Origin: Synergistaceae bacterium UBA5560
Lineage (GTDB): Bacteria > Synergistota > Synergistia > Synergistales > Aminiphilaceae
DNA: 24,330 nucleotides
Assembly (NCBI GenBank): GCA_002425685.1
Contig: DIMS01000065.1
Location: 1,852-26,181, forward strand
Reading direction: 5' to 3'
Shown here: piece by piece, positions 7,431-16,300 of the stretch
Layout of the letters: each line of letters starts with the position of its first letter
Position numbering within the stretch: the first letter of the stretch is position 1
Program-made: the position numbers and the translations under genes
Notes under the pieces: model-generated
Told to the model about the DNA's origin: nothing
The model's input: only the letters and a program-made list of their open reading frames with translations
Databases searched by the model: none

Positions 7431-8828
7431 ATGACCGCACCGCAGGCAAGCCCCATCACGCTTTCGCTGTTCGACCTCTATAAGATCGGCCCTGGACCGT
7501 CCAGCTCCCACACCATCGGCCCCATGCGGGCGGGAGGACATTTCCGGCGCGCCCTTGCGGCGCTCTCCGCGGAGGAACTGCTCCGGGGCGAGCGCATCGA
7601 AGTGCGACTCTACGGTTCCCTCAGCGCCACGGGGAAGGGACACGGCACGGACAGGGCCGTGCTGGCGGGACTTCTCGGCTTCGACCCGGAGCAGCGCGAT
7701 GCCCGCGTTCTGGAGGATCTCGCCGAGGAGCCCAACAAAGCCCACAGGATCGCCGCGGGAAACCGGGAGTTCCTCTTTTCCCTCAACGACATCCGCTACG
7801 AGGGGACGATCCACAATTTTCCCTGGAACAACACCCTGATCATCGCCCTCCGGGGAGGGAGAGGTCCTTCAGAAGAGGCCGAGACGATCCTTCGGCACGT
7901 GTACTATTCCGTGGGGGGAGGCTTTCTGGTCGTGGAGGGGGAAGAGGATCCTCCTCGTCCCGCTCCTCCCCACCTCTACCGCACCATGGAGGAATTCTGC
8001 TCCCTGCTGCGGCGCACGAACCACTCCCTGTCCGACCTGCTCCTCGACAACGAAAGAGCGCTCACCGACATGGACGCTGCGGAGGTTTCCCGTCGTCTGG
8101 ACCGGATTCTGGACGTCATGGAGGCCGCGGTGGACCTGGGACTCCGTACCGAGGGCGTCCTTCCCGGCCCCATCGGGTTGCGACGGAAGGCGCCTATCCT
8201 CTTCCGCCGGAGCTACTCCCTGCAGAGCGACCCCAATCACGCGGTGGTGCTGCTCAACGCCTACGCCCTTGCCGCCGCAGAGGAGAACGCCGCCGGGCAC
8301 GTGGTGGTTACGGCGCCCACTCTGGGGTCGTCGGGGGTGCTTCCCGCCGTGGTGACCCTCATGGCCCGGCAGGGCCGGATTCCCAGGGAACTTCTCCGAG
8401 GGGGGCTTCTCGCCGCGGCGCTGGTGGGATTTCTCGTGAAGACCGGGGCAAGTATCTCCGGTGCGGAAGTGGGGTGCCAGGGCGAGGTGGGAACCGCTTC
8501 CGCCATGGCAGCGGCGTTTCTCGCCCACGTAAACGGCTATCCCGTGTCGGTGCTGGAGAACGCTGCGGAAATCGCCCTGGAGCACCATCTGGGCATGACC
8601 TGCGATCCCGTGGGAGGATACGTGCAGATCCCCTGCATCGAACGGAACGCCATGGGGGCCGTCAAGGCCTACAATGCCTATCTCCTCGCCTCCTGCGGCG
8701 ATCCTTCGGCCCAGAAGGTGCAGTTGGACCAGGTGATCCGGGCTCTCGCCGAGACGGGACGGGACATGTCCTCCCGGTACAAGGAGACCGCCGAAGGAGG
8801 ATTGGCTGTGTGCTTCCCCCAGTGCTAG
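7431..8828 (+). CDS. sdaA: L-serine dehydratase (L-serine ammonia-lyase), Fe-S dependent, single chain
   Basis: 465 residues; start ATG at 7431 with GAAGGGACGG upstream. It converts L-serine to pyruvate and ammonia in the cytoplasm using an oxygen-labile [4Fe-4S] cluster. The N-terminal beta-type domain carries GPGPSSSHTIGPMRAG (about 20-35). The alpha-type domain has the cluster cysteines C349 (EVGCQGEVG), C391 (GMTCDPVGG) and C402 (IPCIERNAMG), with the same spacing that I recall for the Legionella enzyme. The protein ends in cysteine (C465). In the Legionella structure a C-terminal cysteine ligates the cluster and plugs the active site until substrate arrives, so the same self-inhibition is likely. 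The fused (type 2) form contrasts with the two-subunit Firmicute enzyme. CapA follows after 28 bases and is probably co-transcribed. It fits an amino-acid-fermenting lifestyle. Confidence 0.95.
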   Translation: MTAPQASPITLSLFDLYKIGPGPSSSHTIGPMRAGGHFRRALAALSAEELLRGERIEVRLYGSLSATGKGHGTDRAVLAGLLGFDPEQRDARVLEDLAEEPNKAHRIAAGNREFLFSLNDIRYEGTIHNFPWNNTLIIALRGGRGPSEEAETILRHVYYSVGGGFLVVEGEEDPPRPAPPHLYRTMEEFCSLLRRTNHSLSDLLLDNERALTDMDAAEVSRRLDRILDVMEAAVDLGLRTEGVLPGPIGLRRKAPILFRRSYSLQSDPNHAVVLLNAYALAAAEENAAGHVVVTAPTLGSSGVLPAVVTLMARQGRIPRELLRGGLLAAALVGFLVKTGASISGAEVGCQGEVGTASAMAAAFLAHVNGYPVSVLENAAEIALEHHLGMTCDPVGGYVQIPCIERNAMGAVKAYNAYLLASCGDPSAQKVQLDQVIRALAETGRDMSSRYKETAEGGLAVCFPQC

Positions 8829-8856
8829 CACTCCGGGAGCTGCGGGGTTGAAGGCC

Positions 8857-10248
8857 ATGGGATTTCCGGTGCGGCGGAGCGCGGAGAAGAACGTTCCTTT
8901 CTGTCCGGGTTTCGCTGCCCTGCGGGGCGTGACGTGTCGTCTGCTCTTCGGGGTGTTCCTTCTTCTCCTCGCGGGTCCGGGAGGTGGCTTGTCCCGCGGG
9001 CTCGCGGACGTCTCCGGAGAAACTCCCTTTGAAGCGAATGCCTCCTTCGGCGCGGATATCCTCTCGGAGGACGCCGGGGAGCGCGATACGATCCGCCTGC
9101 TCTTCGTCGGGGATATCATGGTGCACGCGCCGCAGCTCGAAGCGGTGAAACGGGTGACGCCGTCCCGCAAAGAAGAGGGAGAGAAGGGCGAGACGGTCTA
9201 TGATTTTGCCCCCTTCTTCGCGGAGATCCGTTCGTTCCTCCGGAGCGCCGACCTGGCGGCGGGCAACCTGGAGACCACCCTGGGAGGCCCCCGGAAGGGA
9301 TACCGGGGCTATCCCTCCTTCAATTCCCCGGATTCCCTGGCGGAGGCTCTCCGGGACGCGGGGTTCGATCTGCTCTTCACCGCGAACAACCATTGCCTCG
9401 ATTCGGGAGCTTCGGGACTTGTCCGTACCCTTCACACCCTTGCCTCGGCGGATCTTTGCTCCACGGGAACCTTCGTTGCCGAGGCCTCCCGGGACATCCC
9501 CTGCATTGTCGAACGGGGAGGAATTGCCGTGGGCTTCCTCTCCTACACCTACGGGACCAACGGCATTCCCGTTCCCTCAGACCGCCCCTGGCTCGTGAAC
9601 CTTCTGGACGAGACGCTCGTGAGCGCCGACGTGGCGGCGCTCCGCAAGGAGACGGACCTCCTGGTGGTGGCGTTTCATTTCGGCAACGAGTATGCCCGGC
9701 ACCCTTCGGCGGCTCAGCGGCGCTTTGCTTCCCTGGCCCTTCGGAACGGTGCGGACATTGTTGTGGGAAGCCATCCTCACGTGCTTCAGCGCGTCTTCGT
9801 CTCCCGGGATGTGTCGCCCGTCTCCGGGGAAAGGGCAACACCCCTCTCGGCGGACCGGATGACCGTGGTCGCCTATTCCCTGGGAAACTTCATCTCGTTC
9901 CAGCGGACCGTGCCGCGGGACACCGGAGCGGTGCTCGGCATCGATGCCGCCCGGGACGACGACGGGGTGGTGCGAATCCGCCGGGTCTTCACTGTTCCCA
10001 CCTGGGTTCAGGCGGCACGGCGCAAGGAGGGGCGGGAGATTCGCATTCTTCCTCTTCTGGACATGCTGGCCCGCCTCGACGCGGGAGAGAAACCGCGCAT
10101 CTCCTCCGCAGAGGAGAAACGCATGCGGGCCGCTCTGGCGGAGGCGCTGGAGGCCCTTACGGGAAAGAAAACACCCCTTCCTCCGGAGGAAGGGGTGTGG
10201 GTGCTGTGGCAGCGAAGGGAGAAGCTGTCTCCGACGCCGTCTCTCTGA
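8857..10248 (+). CDS. CapA/PgsA-family (poly-gamma-glutamate capsule-type) metallophosphoesterase-like protein
   Basis: 463 residues from ATG 8857; TTG at 8848 is an alternative start, and neither has a strong ribosome site. A hydrophobic segment (about 28-40) after a basic N-terminus should be a signal anchor or signal peptide, placing the domain outside the inner membrane. The PGA_cap domain (about 78-400) shows the family motifs LLFVGDIMVH, AGNLETTLGG, TANNHCLDSG, FHFGNEY, GSHPHVLQ and YSLGNFIS, whose Asp, Asn and His residues bind metal in calcineurin-like enzymes. CapA in Bacillus takes part in polyglutamate export, but most distant relatives stand alone with unknown substrate, and no pgsB/C-type gene is present here. 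The last coding bases (10171-10198) double as the terminator of the convergent HMA gene. Confidence 0.88.
   Translation: MGFPVRRSAEKNVPFCPGFAALRGVTCRLLFGVFLLLLAGPGGGLSRGLADVSGETPFEANASFGADILSEDAGERDTIRLLFVGDIMVHAPQLEAVKRVTPSRKEEGEKGETVYDFAPFFAEIRSFLRSADLAAGNLETTLGGPRKGYRGYPSFNSPDSLAEALRDAGFDLLFTANNHCLDSGASGLVRTLHTLASADLCSTGTFVAEASRDIPCIVERGGIAVGFLSYTYGTNGIPVPSDRPWLVNLLDETLVSADVAALRKETDLLVVAFHFGNEYARHPSAAQRRFASLALRNGADIVVGSHPHVLQRVFVSRDVSPVSGERATPLSADRMTVVAYSLGNFISFQRTVPRDTGAVLGIDAARDDDGVVRIRRVFTVPTWVQAARRKEGREIRILPLLDMLARLDAGEKPRISSAEEKRMRAALAEALEALTGKKTPLPPEEGVWVLWQRREKLSPTPSL
10164..10198 (-). terminator. Rho-independent terminator of the HMA gene, embedded in the CapA coding sequence
   Basis: A perfect 28-base palindrome (arms 10171-10184 and 10185-10198) is followed on the minus strand by TTTCTTT. 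It sits about 60 bases past the stop of the minus-strand HMA gene and encodes residues TPLPPEEGV of the opposing CapA protein. Only the minus strand has the T-run, so CapA transcription is not expected to stop here. Confidence 0.75.
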
Positions 10249-10258
10249 GGGTGTTTCG

Positions 10259-10459
10259 TCAGGCGACTACCGAGGCGGTATAGCCCGCATCGTCCAGTGC
10301 GGCGAGCACGCCCTCCAGGTTTTCGGTGTTTACCAGGACCTGCTTTTTCTCAAGCAGAACCTGGAAGTCCTTCTCGCCGATGCCTTGCAGCGCTTCGGTG
10401 ATGCGCCGGGCGCAGTGGCCGCAGGCCATGTCCGGTACGGAGAGTACGTAGTGAGTCAT
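10259..10459 (-). CDS. Small heavy-metal-associated (HMA) protein, CopZ-like
   Basis: 66 residues: one ferredoxin-like HMA domain with the metal-binding motif MACGHC (C13, C16), the usual size of a free copper chaperone. Start ATG at 10459 has AAAGGAGG nine bases upstream; an ATG at 10480 lacks a ribosome site. CopZ-type proteins carry Cu(I) to P-type ATPases or repressors in the cytoplasm, but other soft metals are possible. No copper ATPase or CsoR/CueR gene is in the window, so the partner is elsewhere. The ribosome site is part of a self-complementary GGAGGCTCCTCC, which could partly hide it. The gene converges on CapA with ten bases between the stops. Confidence 0.9.
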   Translation of the reverse strand: MTHYVLSVPDMACGHCARRITEALQGIGEKDFQVLLEKKQVLVNTENLEGVLAALDDAGYTASVVA

Positions 10460-10816
10460 ACGGAGGAGCCTCCTTTTCATGGCATTTCACCGCATTGTTT
10501 TGTCGCCTTCGTCCCGCTTGTGGAAAAAGATGTCATGCGGGCGTCGGCGGTGCGTGTGCAGCTTTTTTCCGCAGGCCCTCTCCGTGATTGAGCAGTCCCC
10601 GTCGAGAGAGCGGACGATCTTCCGCCGCACGTTGTGGGCCTCCTGGGCACGCCGCACCCTTCTTCCTCAGACGCAGGAAACGTCCTCCCGTCTCCTGCCA
10701 CGTTTCTGGAGCTCTTTGGAACATATGCGTGATGCGTAATGTCAATGTTCCCGGAGGCGAAAACTGTCGAATTTTGCACTCCCGCCAAAGGCAAAAAGAA
10801 ACCCCTCGGAGTAGGG
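10460..10816 (-). other. 357-base gap between the HMA gene and the 169-aa exported protein gene
   Basis: No credible gene is seen on either strand. On the minus strand a perfect -35 hexamer TTGACA (about 10743-10738) occurs, but the spacing to any -10-like sequence is poor (TATGTT after 14 bases), so a promoter for the HMA gene is only suggested. Other inverted repeats are GCGGA/TCCGC (10616-10631) and CCCGC/GCGGG near 10515-10543. Confidence 0.4.
10790..10816 (-). terminator. Weak candidate terminator after the 169-aa exported protein gene
   Basis: Directly after the stop codon the minus strand reads CCCT-ACTCCG-AGGG followed by GTTTCTTTTTG. The stem is only 4-5 bp, but the T-rich tail and position fit an intrinsic terminator. 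Read-through into the HMA gene is possible. Confidence 0.35.
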
Positions 10817-11326
10817 TCACTTGCGCAGGAGATCCTGGCTTTCCACCACGGACCGGCTGCCGAAGATCTCCATCCCGTCGGCGTACCAGTACAGCAGGGA
10901 TGCGCTTCCGCCCCGCCAGTTCTTCGCCGTTCCCCGGAGCACCTTGTGGGTACTCGTGTTGGGGTGCTGTTGCCACGCCGGGGCCTCCGACGACAGCGTG
11001 GGGGAAAGAATCGCCGGAGAGGCGGTGGCGAAGCAGAGAAGTGCCACCTTGCCGCTCGCGTAAACTACGCGCAGATCTCCGTAGCTGTCCGCCACAAGGC
11101 CCAGGTAGGTGCTCGAAATGTCCGGCTCTCCCAGCGCCTTTCGCACCGCCGCCAGTTCGCTGCCGAAGAAGACCCTGGGGAGGCCGTCCCAGCTCCCTCC
11201 GTAGAGGATCACATCCCGGAGCGAGAGCGGCGAGGGGGCCATGGCCGCGCCCGTCCCGGAGAGGAAGAGCAGTACCGCGAGGGCGCAACAGAGAAATTCC
11301 GCCGCGAAAAGTCCTCGTCGTTTCAC
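10817..11326 (-). CDS. Exported protein of unknown function (169 aa)
   Basis: I chose the GTG at 11326, which has GGGAGGGA at good spacing; an in-frame ATG at 11365 would place 13 basic residues before a normal signal sequence and has no ribosome site. Residues 1-30 form a signal peptide (KRRG, then a hydrophobic stretch ending GTGAAMA). The mature part of about 140 residues has no motif I recognise. It is rich in Ser, Leu and Tyr, with segments VILYGGSWDGLPRVFFGS and LRVVYASGKVALLCFA that suggest beta strands. It follows the 558-aa exported gene by 78 bases on the same strand and may share its transcript, which suggests a shared envelope role. This is inference only. Confidence 0.7.
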   Translation of the reverse strand: MKRRGLFAAEFLCCALAVLLFLSGTGAAMAPSPLSLRDVILYGGSWDGLPRVFFGSELAAVRKALGEPDISSTYLGLVADSYGDLRVVYASGKVALLCFATASPAILSPTLSSEAPAWQQHPNTSTHKVLRGTAKNWRGGSASLLYWYADGMEIFGSRSVVESQDLLRK

Positions 11327-11404
11327 GAAAGATCCCTCCCTTCCGCGCATGTGTTTCCGTTTCATCCGCTCTTCGGCTTTCCTGGGTGCCTTTGCGTTGG
11401 GTCG

Positions 11405-13081
11405 CTACGGCGCTGGTGTCGCCTCCGCCTGTTCCTCTTCGGAGACTTCCTCCTCATCCTCTTCCGGAAGCGGGTGCGTCTCCCGCCATTTGGCGACGAC
11501 GGTCTCCAGGAGGGCCTGGTCCTCCGATGCGACGGGTCGGGTTGTCAGGGAAAGCCGGAGGCTCTCCATGTCCGAGGCTTCCGCACGGAGGGCATTCAGG
11601 GACTGGAGTACCGCCATGGCGGCGATCATGCCCTCGCCCATCTCCCCCGCCTCGTCGGGGCCGATGAGCTGGTCCCAGATGTCCCCCGCCTGGAGGAACT
11701 GAAGCATTTCCCGGGCGAGCACCTTCGCGTCGAGGAAGAGGAAGCCCTGGAGGTTCTTCTTCGCCAGGAGTTCCGCCAGGGCGGGATCGCTCTCCTGGGG
11801 AGTGGCGAGCTTCTGGGCGTCCAGGAAACCCGCGAGAAGGGTTGATCCCTTCACGGCGATGGTGACGGTGGCGGGAATGGACATGGAATAGACCGTGTCC
11901 CATCCCTCCACCTTGAGTTCCTCCAGCGGAAGCTGCTGTCCCCGGAGGAGTTCCGCCACGGTTGTGGCGATCTTCTTTGCCGCGTCTCCCGTCCCTTCGA
12001 CGAGTGCGTAGGCTCCGGGAAGCGGAGCGGACATGAAGGAGGCGCCGCCGCCGATCACGACGGAGAAGGTCCGGGCCAGATCCCGCAGATCCGCCTCGGT
12101 GATGCCAAACTGGCCGAGCATTCCAAGGGCCTGCTCCAGGCCGAACTTTGCCTCGTCGTCCCCGTAGGTGCGGATGATCTCCGCAAAGGCGTCATAGTTC
12201 ACCGGCGTGGAGAGAGCGAGCAGTGTTTTCCCGCCTCCGAGGAGCGGCACGGGTTTGTCGAGAGGTGCGAATCCCCGGAGACGTTCCTCCGAGAGCATCG
12301 CTTTCGGAAGGTTCGTGTAGAAGCCGAAATTCAGCGCCTCGTCGCTCTTGTCGAAGGCAAACTCCATCTCCACGTGGGAGTTGAGGAAAATGGGCGTCGG
12401 TGCGGCGAGGAGCCCCATCTGGAGCAGACCGTTGTCGTGGAGGATGAGGTAGTTCCGGTCGGTGAATTTGCGGGTCGGGGCGAAGCGCCTGGCCGGATCG
12501 GCCAGAGCGGCGATGGATCCGTCGATGTCCCGGGGCGTCATGCCCAGAAGGAGCAGATTTTCCTTCGCCGCCAGGGAAAGCCCCAGGAGAGGATGTTCCT
12601 CGTCGACGGGAGAGATTCTGTAGCAGGGGACTCCCAGAGGTGTCGGCGCGGGGCCAGCGACGCGGAGACCGAAGTTTTCGGCGAACTCCAGGTCTTCCGA
12701 GGTGAGCGTTCCCCCGGCGATGCGCTTGAGAAGTTCCTCTCCTTCGGCAGTGAGGGAGAGTGCCCCCTGAACCTGCAGGACGCCCTTCCGGAGTCCTCCC
12801 GCGAAAGCTCCCGATTCCACGGGAAGGCTTGCGAGCCACTCCAGAGCCGCCGCCGCGTCCGGCTCCTCCTCCAGTGCCTCCCGGAAGGCTTCCGCGGCGA
12901 GGAGATCCTTGATCACGCCCTTGATGTCCCCCAGGCGGGTCGCCACGTAGTAGGATTCGTCCGTCCAGCTTCCCAGGGCCTGGGCGGGGTCGAGGCGTTC
13001 CTGGCCGGACACCGGTGCGGCGAGGAGCAGAACGAGTGCGCACAGCACGGGGAAAACGAAGAGTCCTTCTCTTTTTCTCAT
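11405..13081 (-). CDS. Exported protein of unknown function (558 aa) with acidic C-terminal tail
   Basis: Start ATG at 13081 with GGGAGGTG close upstream; the frame stays open upstream only through the leader. Residues 1-26 are a signal peptide (MRKREG, hydrophobic core, cleavage near PVSG-QE) without a lipobox, so the protein should be periplasmic or exported. The mature part has no domain I can name. It alternates amphipathic helices with strand-rich stretches (YLILHDNGLLQMGLLAAP, VEMEFAFDKSDEALNFGFYTNL), and two similar-looking halves may exist. It ends in PLPEEDEEEVSEEEQAEATPAP, an acidic, probably disordered tail. A strong promoter lies upstream. It sits between the 169-aa exported protein and the AsmA-like gene, so a role in outer-envelope assembly is possible but unproven. 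Confidence 0.75.
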   Translation of the reverse strand: MRKREGLFVFPVLCALVLLLAAPVSGQERLDPAQALGSWTDESYYVATRLGDIKGVIKDLLAAEAFREALEEEPDAAAALEWLASLPVESGAFAGGLRKGVLQVQGALSLTAEGEELLKRIAGGTLTSEDLEFAENFGLRVAGPAPTPLGVPCYRISPVDEEHPLLGLSLAAKENLLLLGMTPRDIDGSIAALADPARRFAPTRKFTDRNYLILHDNGLLQMGLLAAPTPIFLNSHVEMEFAFDKSDEALNFGFYTNLPKAMLSEERLRGFAPLDKPVPLLGGGKTLLALSTPVNYDAFAEIIRTYGDDEAKFGLEQALGMLGQFGITEADLRDLARTFSVVIGGGASFMSAPLPGAYALVEGTGDAAKKIATTVAELLRGQQLPLEELKVEGWDTVYSMSIPATVTIAVKGSTLLAGFLDAQKLATPQESDPALAELLAKKNLQGFLFLDAKVLAREMLQFLQAGDIWDQLIGPDEAGEMGEGMIAAMAVLQSLNALRAEASDMESLRLSLTTRPVASEDQALLETVVAKWRETHPLPEEDEEEVSEEEQAEATPAP

Positions 13082-13215
13082 GGTGCCACCTCCCGGAAGA
13101 AAGTCGTCGCAACCGGGGATAAGCAAAGAGCCCGAAGCGTTGCGATCATGTGGGCATACGGATGAAGTACCGCCGGTTGTTCTCTTGGCGTGCGGACCTC
13201 GAACAGGGATCTGGC

Positions 13216-13242
13216 GTCCCACCTCCTCCGTGGAATTGAAAC
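13216..13242 (+). repeat. Solitary CRISPR-repeat-like sequence at the predicted transcription start
   Basis: On the plus strand 27 bases begin GTCCCACC and end GTGGAATTGAAAC. They contain a short CCAC/GTGG inverted repeat and the ATTGAAAC ending found in many type I and III CRISPR repeats. Only one copy is visible and no cas gene is in the window, so it is not an array. It abuts the predicted +1 of the 558-aa protein gene, in antisense. Chance similarity is quite possible. Confidence 0.2.
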
Positions 13243-13249
13243 CGCCTTC

Positions 13250-13278
13250 ACTATAGAACTTTCGCGTCACTTTCGCAA
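13250..13278 (-). promoter_or_regulatory. Sigma70-type promoter of the 558-aa exported protein gene
   Basis: On the minus strand TTGCGA (13278-13273) and TATAGT (13255-13250) are separated by 17 bases. The leader would be about 160 bases long and contains TCGCAAC/GTTGCGA as a long-range inverted repeat. This makes the gene independent of the AsmA-like gene upstream. Confidence 0.55.
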
Positions 13279-13323
13279 GGTTCCGCGACGGCGTGTCGCA
13301 GGTCTGTCACAGGTGTTTTTCGG

Positions 13324-16300
13324 TCAGTTCCCCAGAATGTTCTTGAGGATGGTTTCCTTGATGGTGTCCTCCAGCGAGGGCGACGGTTTGGGCGCCTGCG
13401 GCATCGGGGTGGGCTGCGGCGACGCTGTTTCCGGAACGGGTGTCGCCCGAGGCTGTTCCTTGCCGGGAGCCACTTTGAGGTTCGAGACGCCGGGCGACGC
13501 GGGAGGTCCCTGCACGGTGCAGCTCACGTCGCGGAAGTCCTGACTTCCGCCGCTCTGGGAAAATCCCGTGAGCGCACCTTGGAGGATGTCCCGAATGTTC
13601 TGCCCTCCGCCGAGGAGTCCCCCCTGAATGCCTCCGAGGAGGGCGTTGATGACCTGGATGTTCACGTTCCCCTTCACGTCCAGGTTGAGCTTTTCCGCCG
13701 TCACTGTTCCCGTGGCGCTGAGAGCGCGGTAGAGCGGATCGTTCGGATACGGCTCGGCCTTCGTTCCCGGCAGGAGCGTGAGCGTTTCCTGCTGGACCTT
13801 GAAGGGGACGGTGAGGGTTTTGTAGCGGACACCTTGCGCGCCGTGCACGGCGGCGAGGAGATTGACCCAGGAATAGCCCGTGACGGCTCCCTCCGCGGCG
13901 TCGAGGTTCCCCGTTCCGGAAAAGCTGCCCGAACCGGCGTTTCCCGTTCCCTTGAAGGTCAGGTTCGCCCGTCCTCCCACGCTTCCCCTGGAGCCCGCGG
14001 CGCTGCGGATGACCTGGTCCATATTCGCGCCGGAGATGCCCAGGGATGTCTCCCAGCCCCCCGAGGCGAGGTTCGCCCGAAGGGAAAGGGTCGCTGTGCC
14101 CTCGTGGAAGCGCCCCTTTCCGGAGGAGACGGCGAGGATGTTCTTGTCCACGGTGAAGGGGAGGGAGATCTCCGTGGCGGAGAGGCCGAAGGCTCCCGCC
14201 TGTGGGGAGGTGGCGCTGCCGGAGCCGCTCAGGATTCCTCCCTTGCGGGCGAGGGTCAGGGCGAGGGTGGTGCGGCCGTTCACGCCCTTACCCCGGAGGG
14301 CTTGCACGTCCTTCAGGAGATGGGCGAGATCGAGATCCTTTCCTTCGGCGCGCAGGTCGAAGGCCGTGTCGTCGCCCTCGGCGCGGAGGGTCCCTTCGGC
14401 GGTGAAGGGGGCGCCGTTCACCGTTGCCCGGGCGGAGGAGATCGTCACGTTCCAGGGGGAGGGGGCGCCGCTCTTTGCGGTGAAGGTGGCGGAGACAGCG
14501 GCGTTCGCCAGGGAGAATGCCGCCACCGACAGCGCCGGCGAGGCGAGTTCCGCCGACCCGGCGAGATTTTCCGGAGGTCCCGAGACGGCGAAGGTTCCTT
14601 CCGCCTTGCCCGCGAGCGGCACCGGAAGGTCAAGGGCGGACGCGAGGGAGCCGAGGCCCACATCCTTGGCGCTGCCCTTCAGGTCCAGCGAGCCCGCATT
14701 CTTGCCGTCGGGAAGACCGACCTTGCCCGTAAGTGTGAGGGTGCCTCCGGCGAGGCCGGCGGTGGTGTTGTCGAGCAGGATCGCCGTTCCTTCGGTGCGG
14801 GCGCCCAGGGAGAGTTCGGTCAGGGCCAGTTTCTTCCACGCCAGGGACGCGGCCTGGATCTTCAACGGCCCCTGGAGGGAGGGCGTTCCGCCCGTGAGAG
14901 CGAAGGCGCCTCCGATTTTGAGCTGTCTCACCGAGAGGTTGCCCATCGCCTGGAGGGTCGGCGTGTGTGCCTCCAGCGTGCCCGTGAGGGCCTCGAGGTT
15001 TCCCTTGACGCTCCATGCCGCGCTCGCCGTTCCGGAGAGGGCATATTCACCGAGGGCGGGAAACATGCCCGCAAGGCCGCGGAGATCCACGCCGTCCACC
15101 CGTCCGGAGAGCTCCGCCGCGGGAGCCTTGGGAAGGTTGCGCACCGTTCCGGCGGCGGAGAAGGTTCCGCCCCGCCAGACGAAGGTCGCGCTCTTCAGGG
15201 AGAGCGTGTCCTTGGCGAAGGAAAACGTCGCGGAGGGTTTGGTGACGGGTTCTCCCCGGATCTGGATCTTTTCCGACGAGAGGGTCCCCGACAGGGTTGG
15301 CGCCGCGGAAGTGCCGCCGATCTGCAGTGCCGCGACGACGTTGCCCGCCATGGCGAGGTCGCCCGTTCCGGGTGCGAGGGCGGCGACCCGGGCCAGGTTC
15401 AGCGCGTTTCCCTTGAAGTCCAATTTCAGCACGGGGGTCTTCTCAAGCACAATCGTTCCTCCGAGGGAGAGCGGAGAGCCCAGCCCGTTGGAGCGGAAGG
15501 TCACGTGGAGCGTCTTTCCTCCCCGGACCTTGATCTCCCCCACTGTGTCGGCGAACTCCTGCCCCGAGAGAACGAGCCGCTTCGCCCGGAGGGTGACCCG
15601 TCCGTCGGGGGCGCCGCCTTTTCCGGAGAGCGCGAGCGTGACCTCGTCGAGGGTTCCCTGCGCCGCCTCCAGTTCGGGGAAAAGGCGCGCCAGTGAGGCC
15701 AGCGCGATGCCGGAGCCTTTGAGGGTGACCGTCATTTCCGGAGGCAGCTCCTGAAAGACGAAGGAGGCCTCTCCCGACAGGGGGATGCCGAAGGCGTTTC
15801 CCTTCAGGTCGTTGACGTGCAGCGTGTTCTCCAGAGAGGCGAAGGAAGCGGCCACGCCGTCCAGAGGAATGCCCGCGACGTTCCCTTTGTCGAGGGAGAG
15901 TTGCCCGAGCAGAACGGGTTTCTGCCACGTCCCCTCCGCCCGGAGGTGCAGGGAGAACGTGCCGGACAGCGGCCCCGGAAGGTCCGGCCAAAGGGCCGCC
16001 AGCTCCGCCCCGTCCATGTCCTTGAACGTTCCTTCCAGCGCGAGGTGGGGCGCCACCGCTCCCGCGACGGCGACGGTGCCCTTGCCCACTCGAAGGTCGA
16101 GACGGGAAACGGCGAGTCTCTCCGCGGGAAGACGGAACGTCGCCGCGCCCGTCACGGGGAGCGCGCCGTAGGCGACGTCCAGCTCGGCTTCCAGAGTGTC
16201 CTCCCTGAAGCGGAGGGAGAGCTCCCGAACCAGTACCGTGCCGAAGGGAGTTCGCACCGAGCTGTCCCGGAACGAAACCGTTCCCAGCGGAAGCGTCCCC

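Noticed and set aside
13186..13204. tRNA T-arm-like sequence (GTTCGAGGTCC then CCA on the minus strand)
   Set aside because: The flanking bases do not form a T stem, and there is no D-arm, anticodon arm or acceptor stem.
13579..15754. Long open frames of 705 and 624 residues on the plus strand
   Set aside because: Both are antisense to the well-supported AsmA/TamB-like gene, have no recognisable domain, and reflect high GC content.
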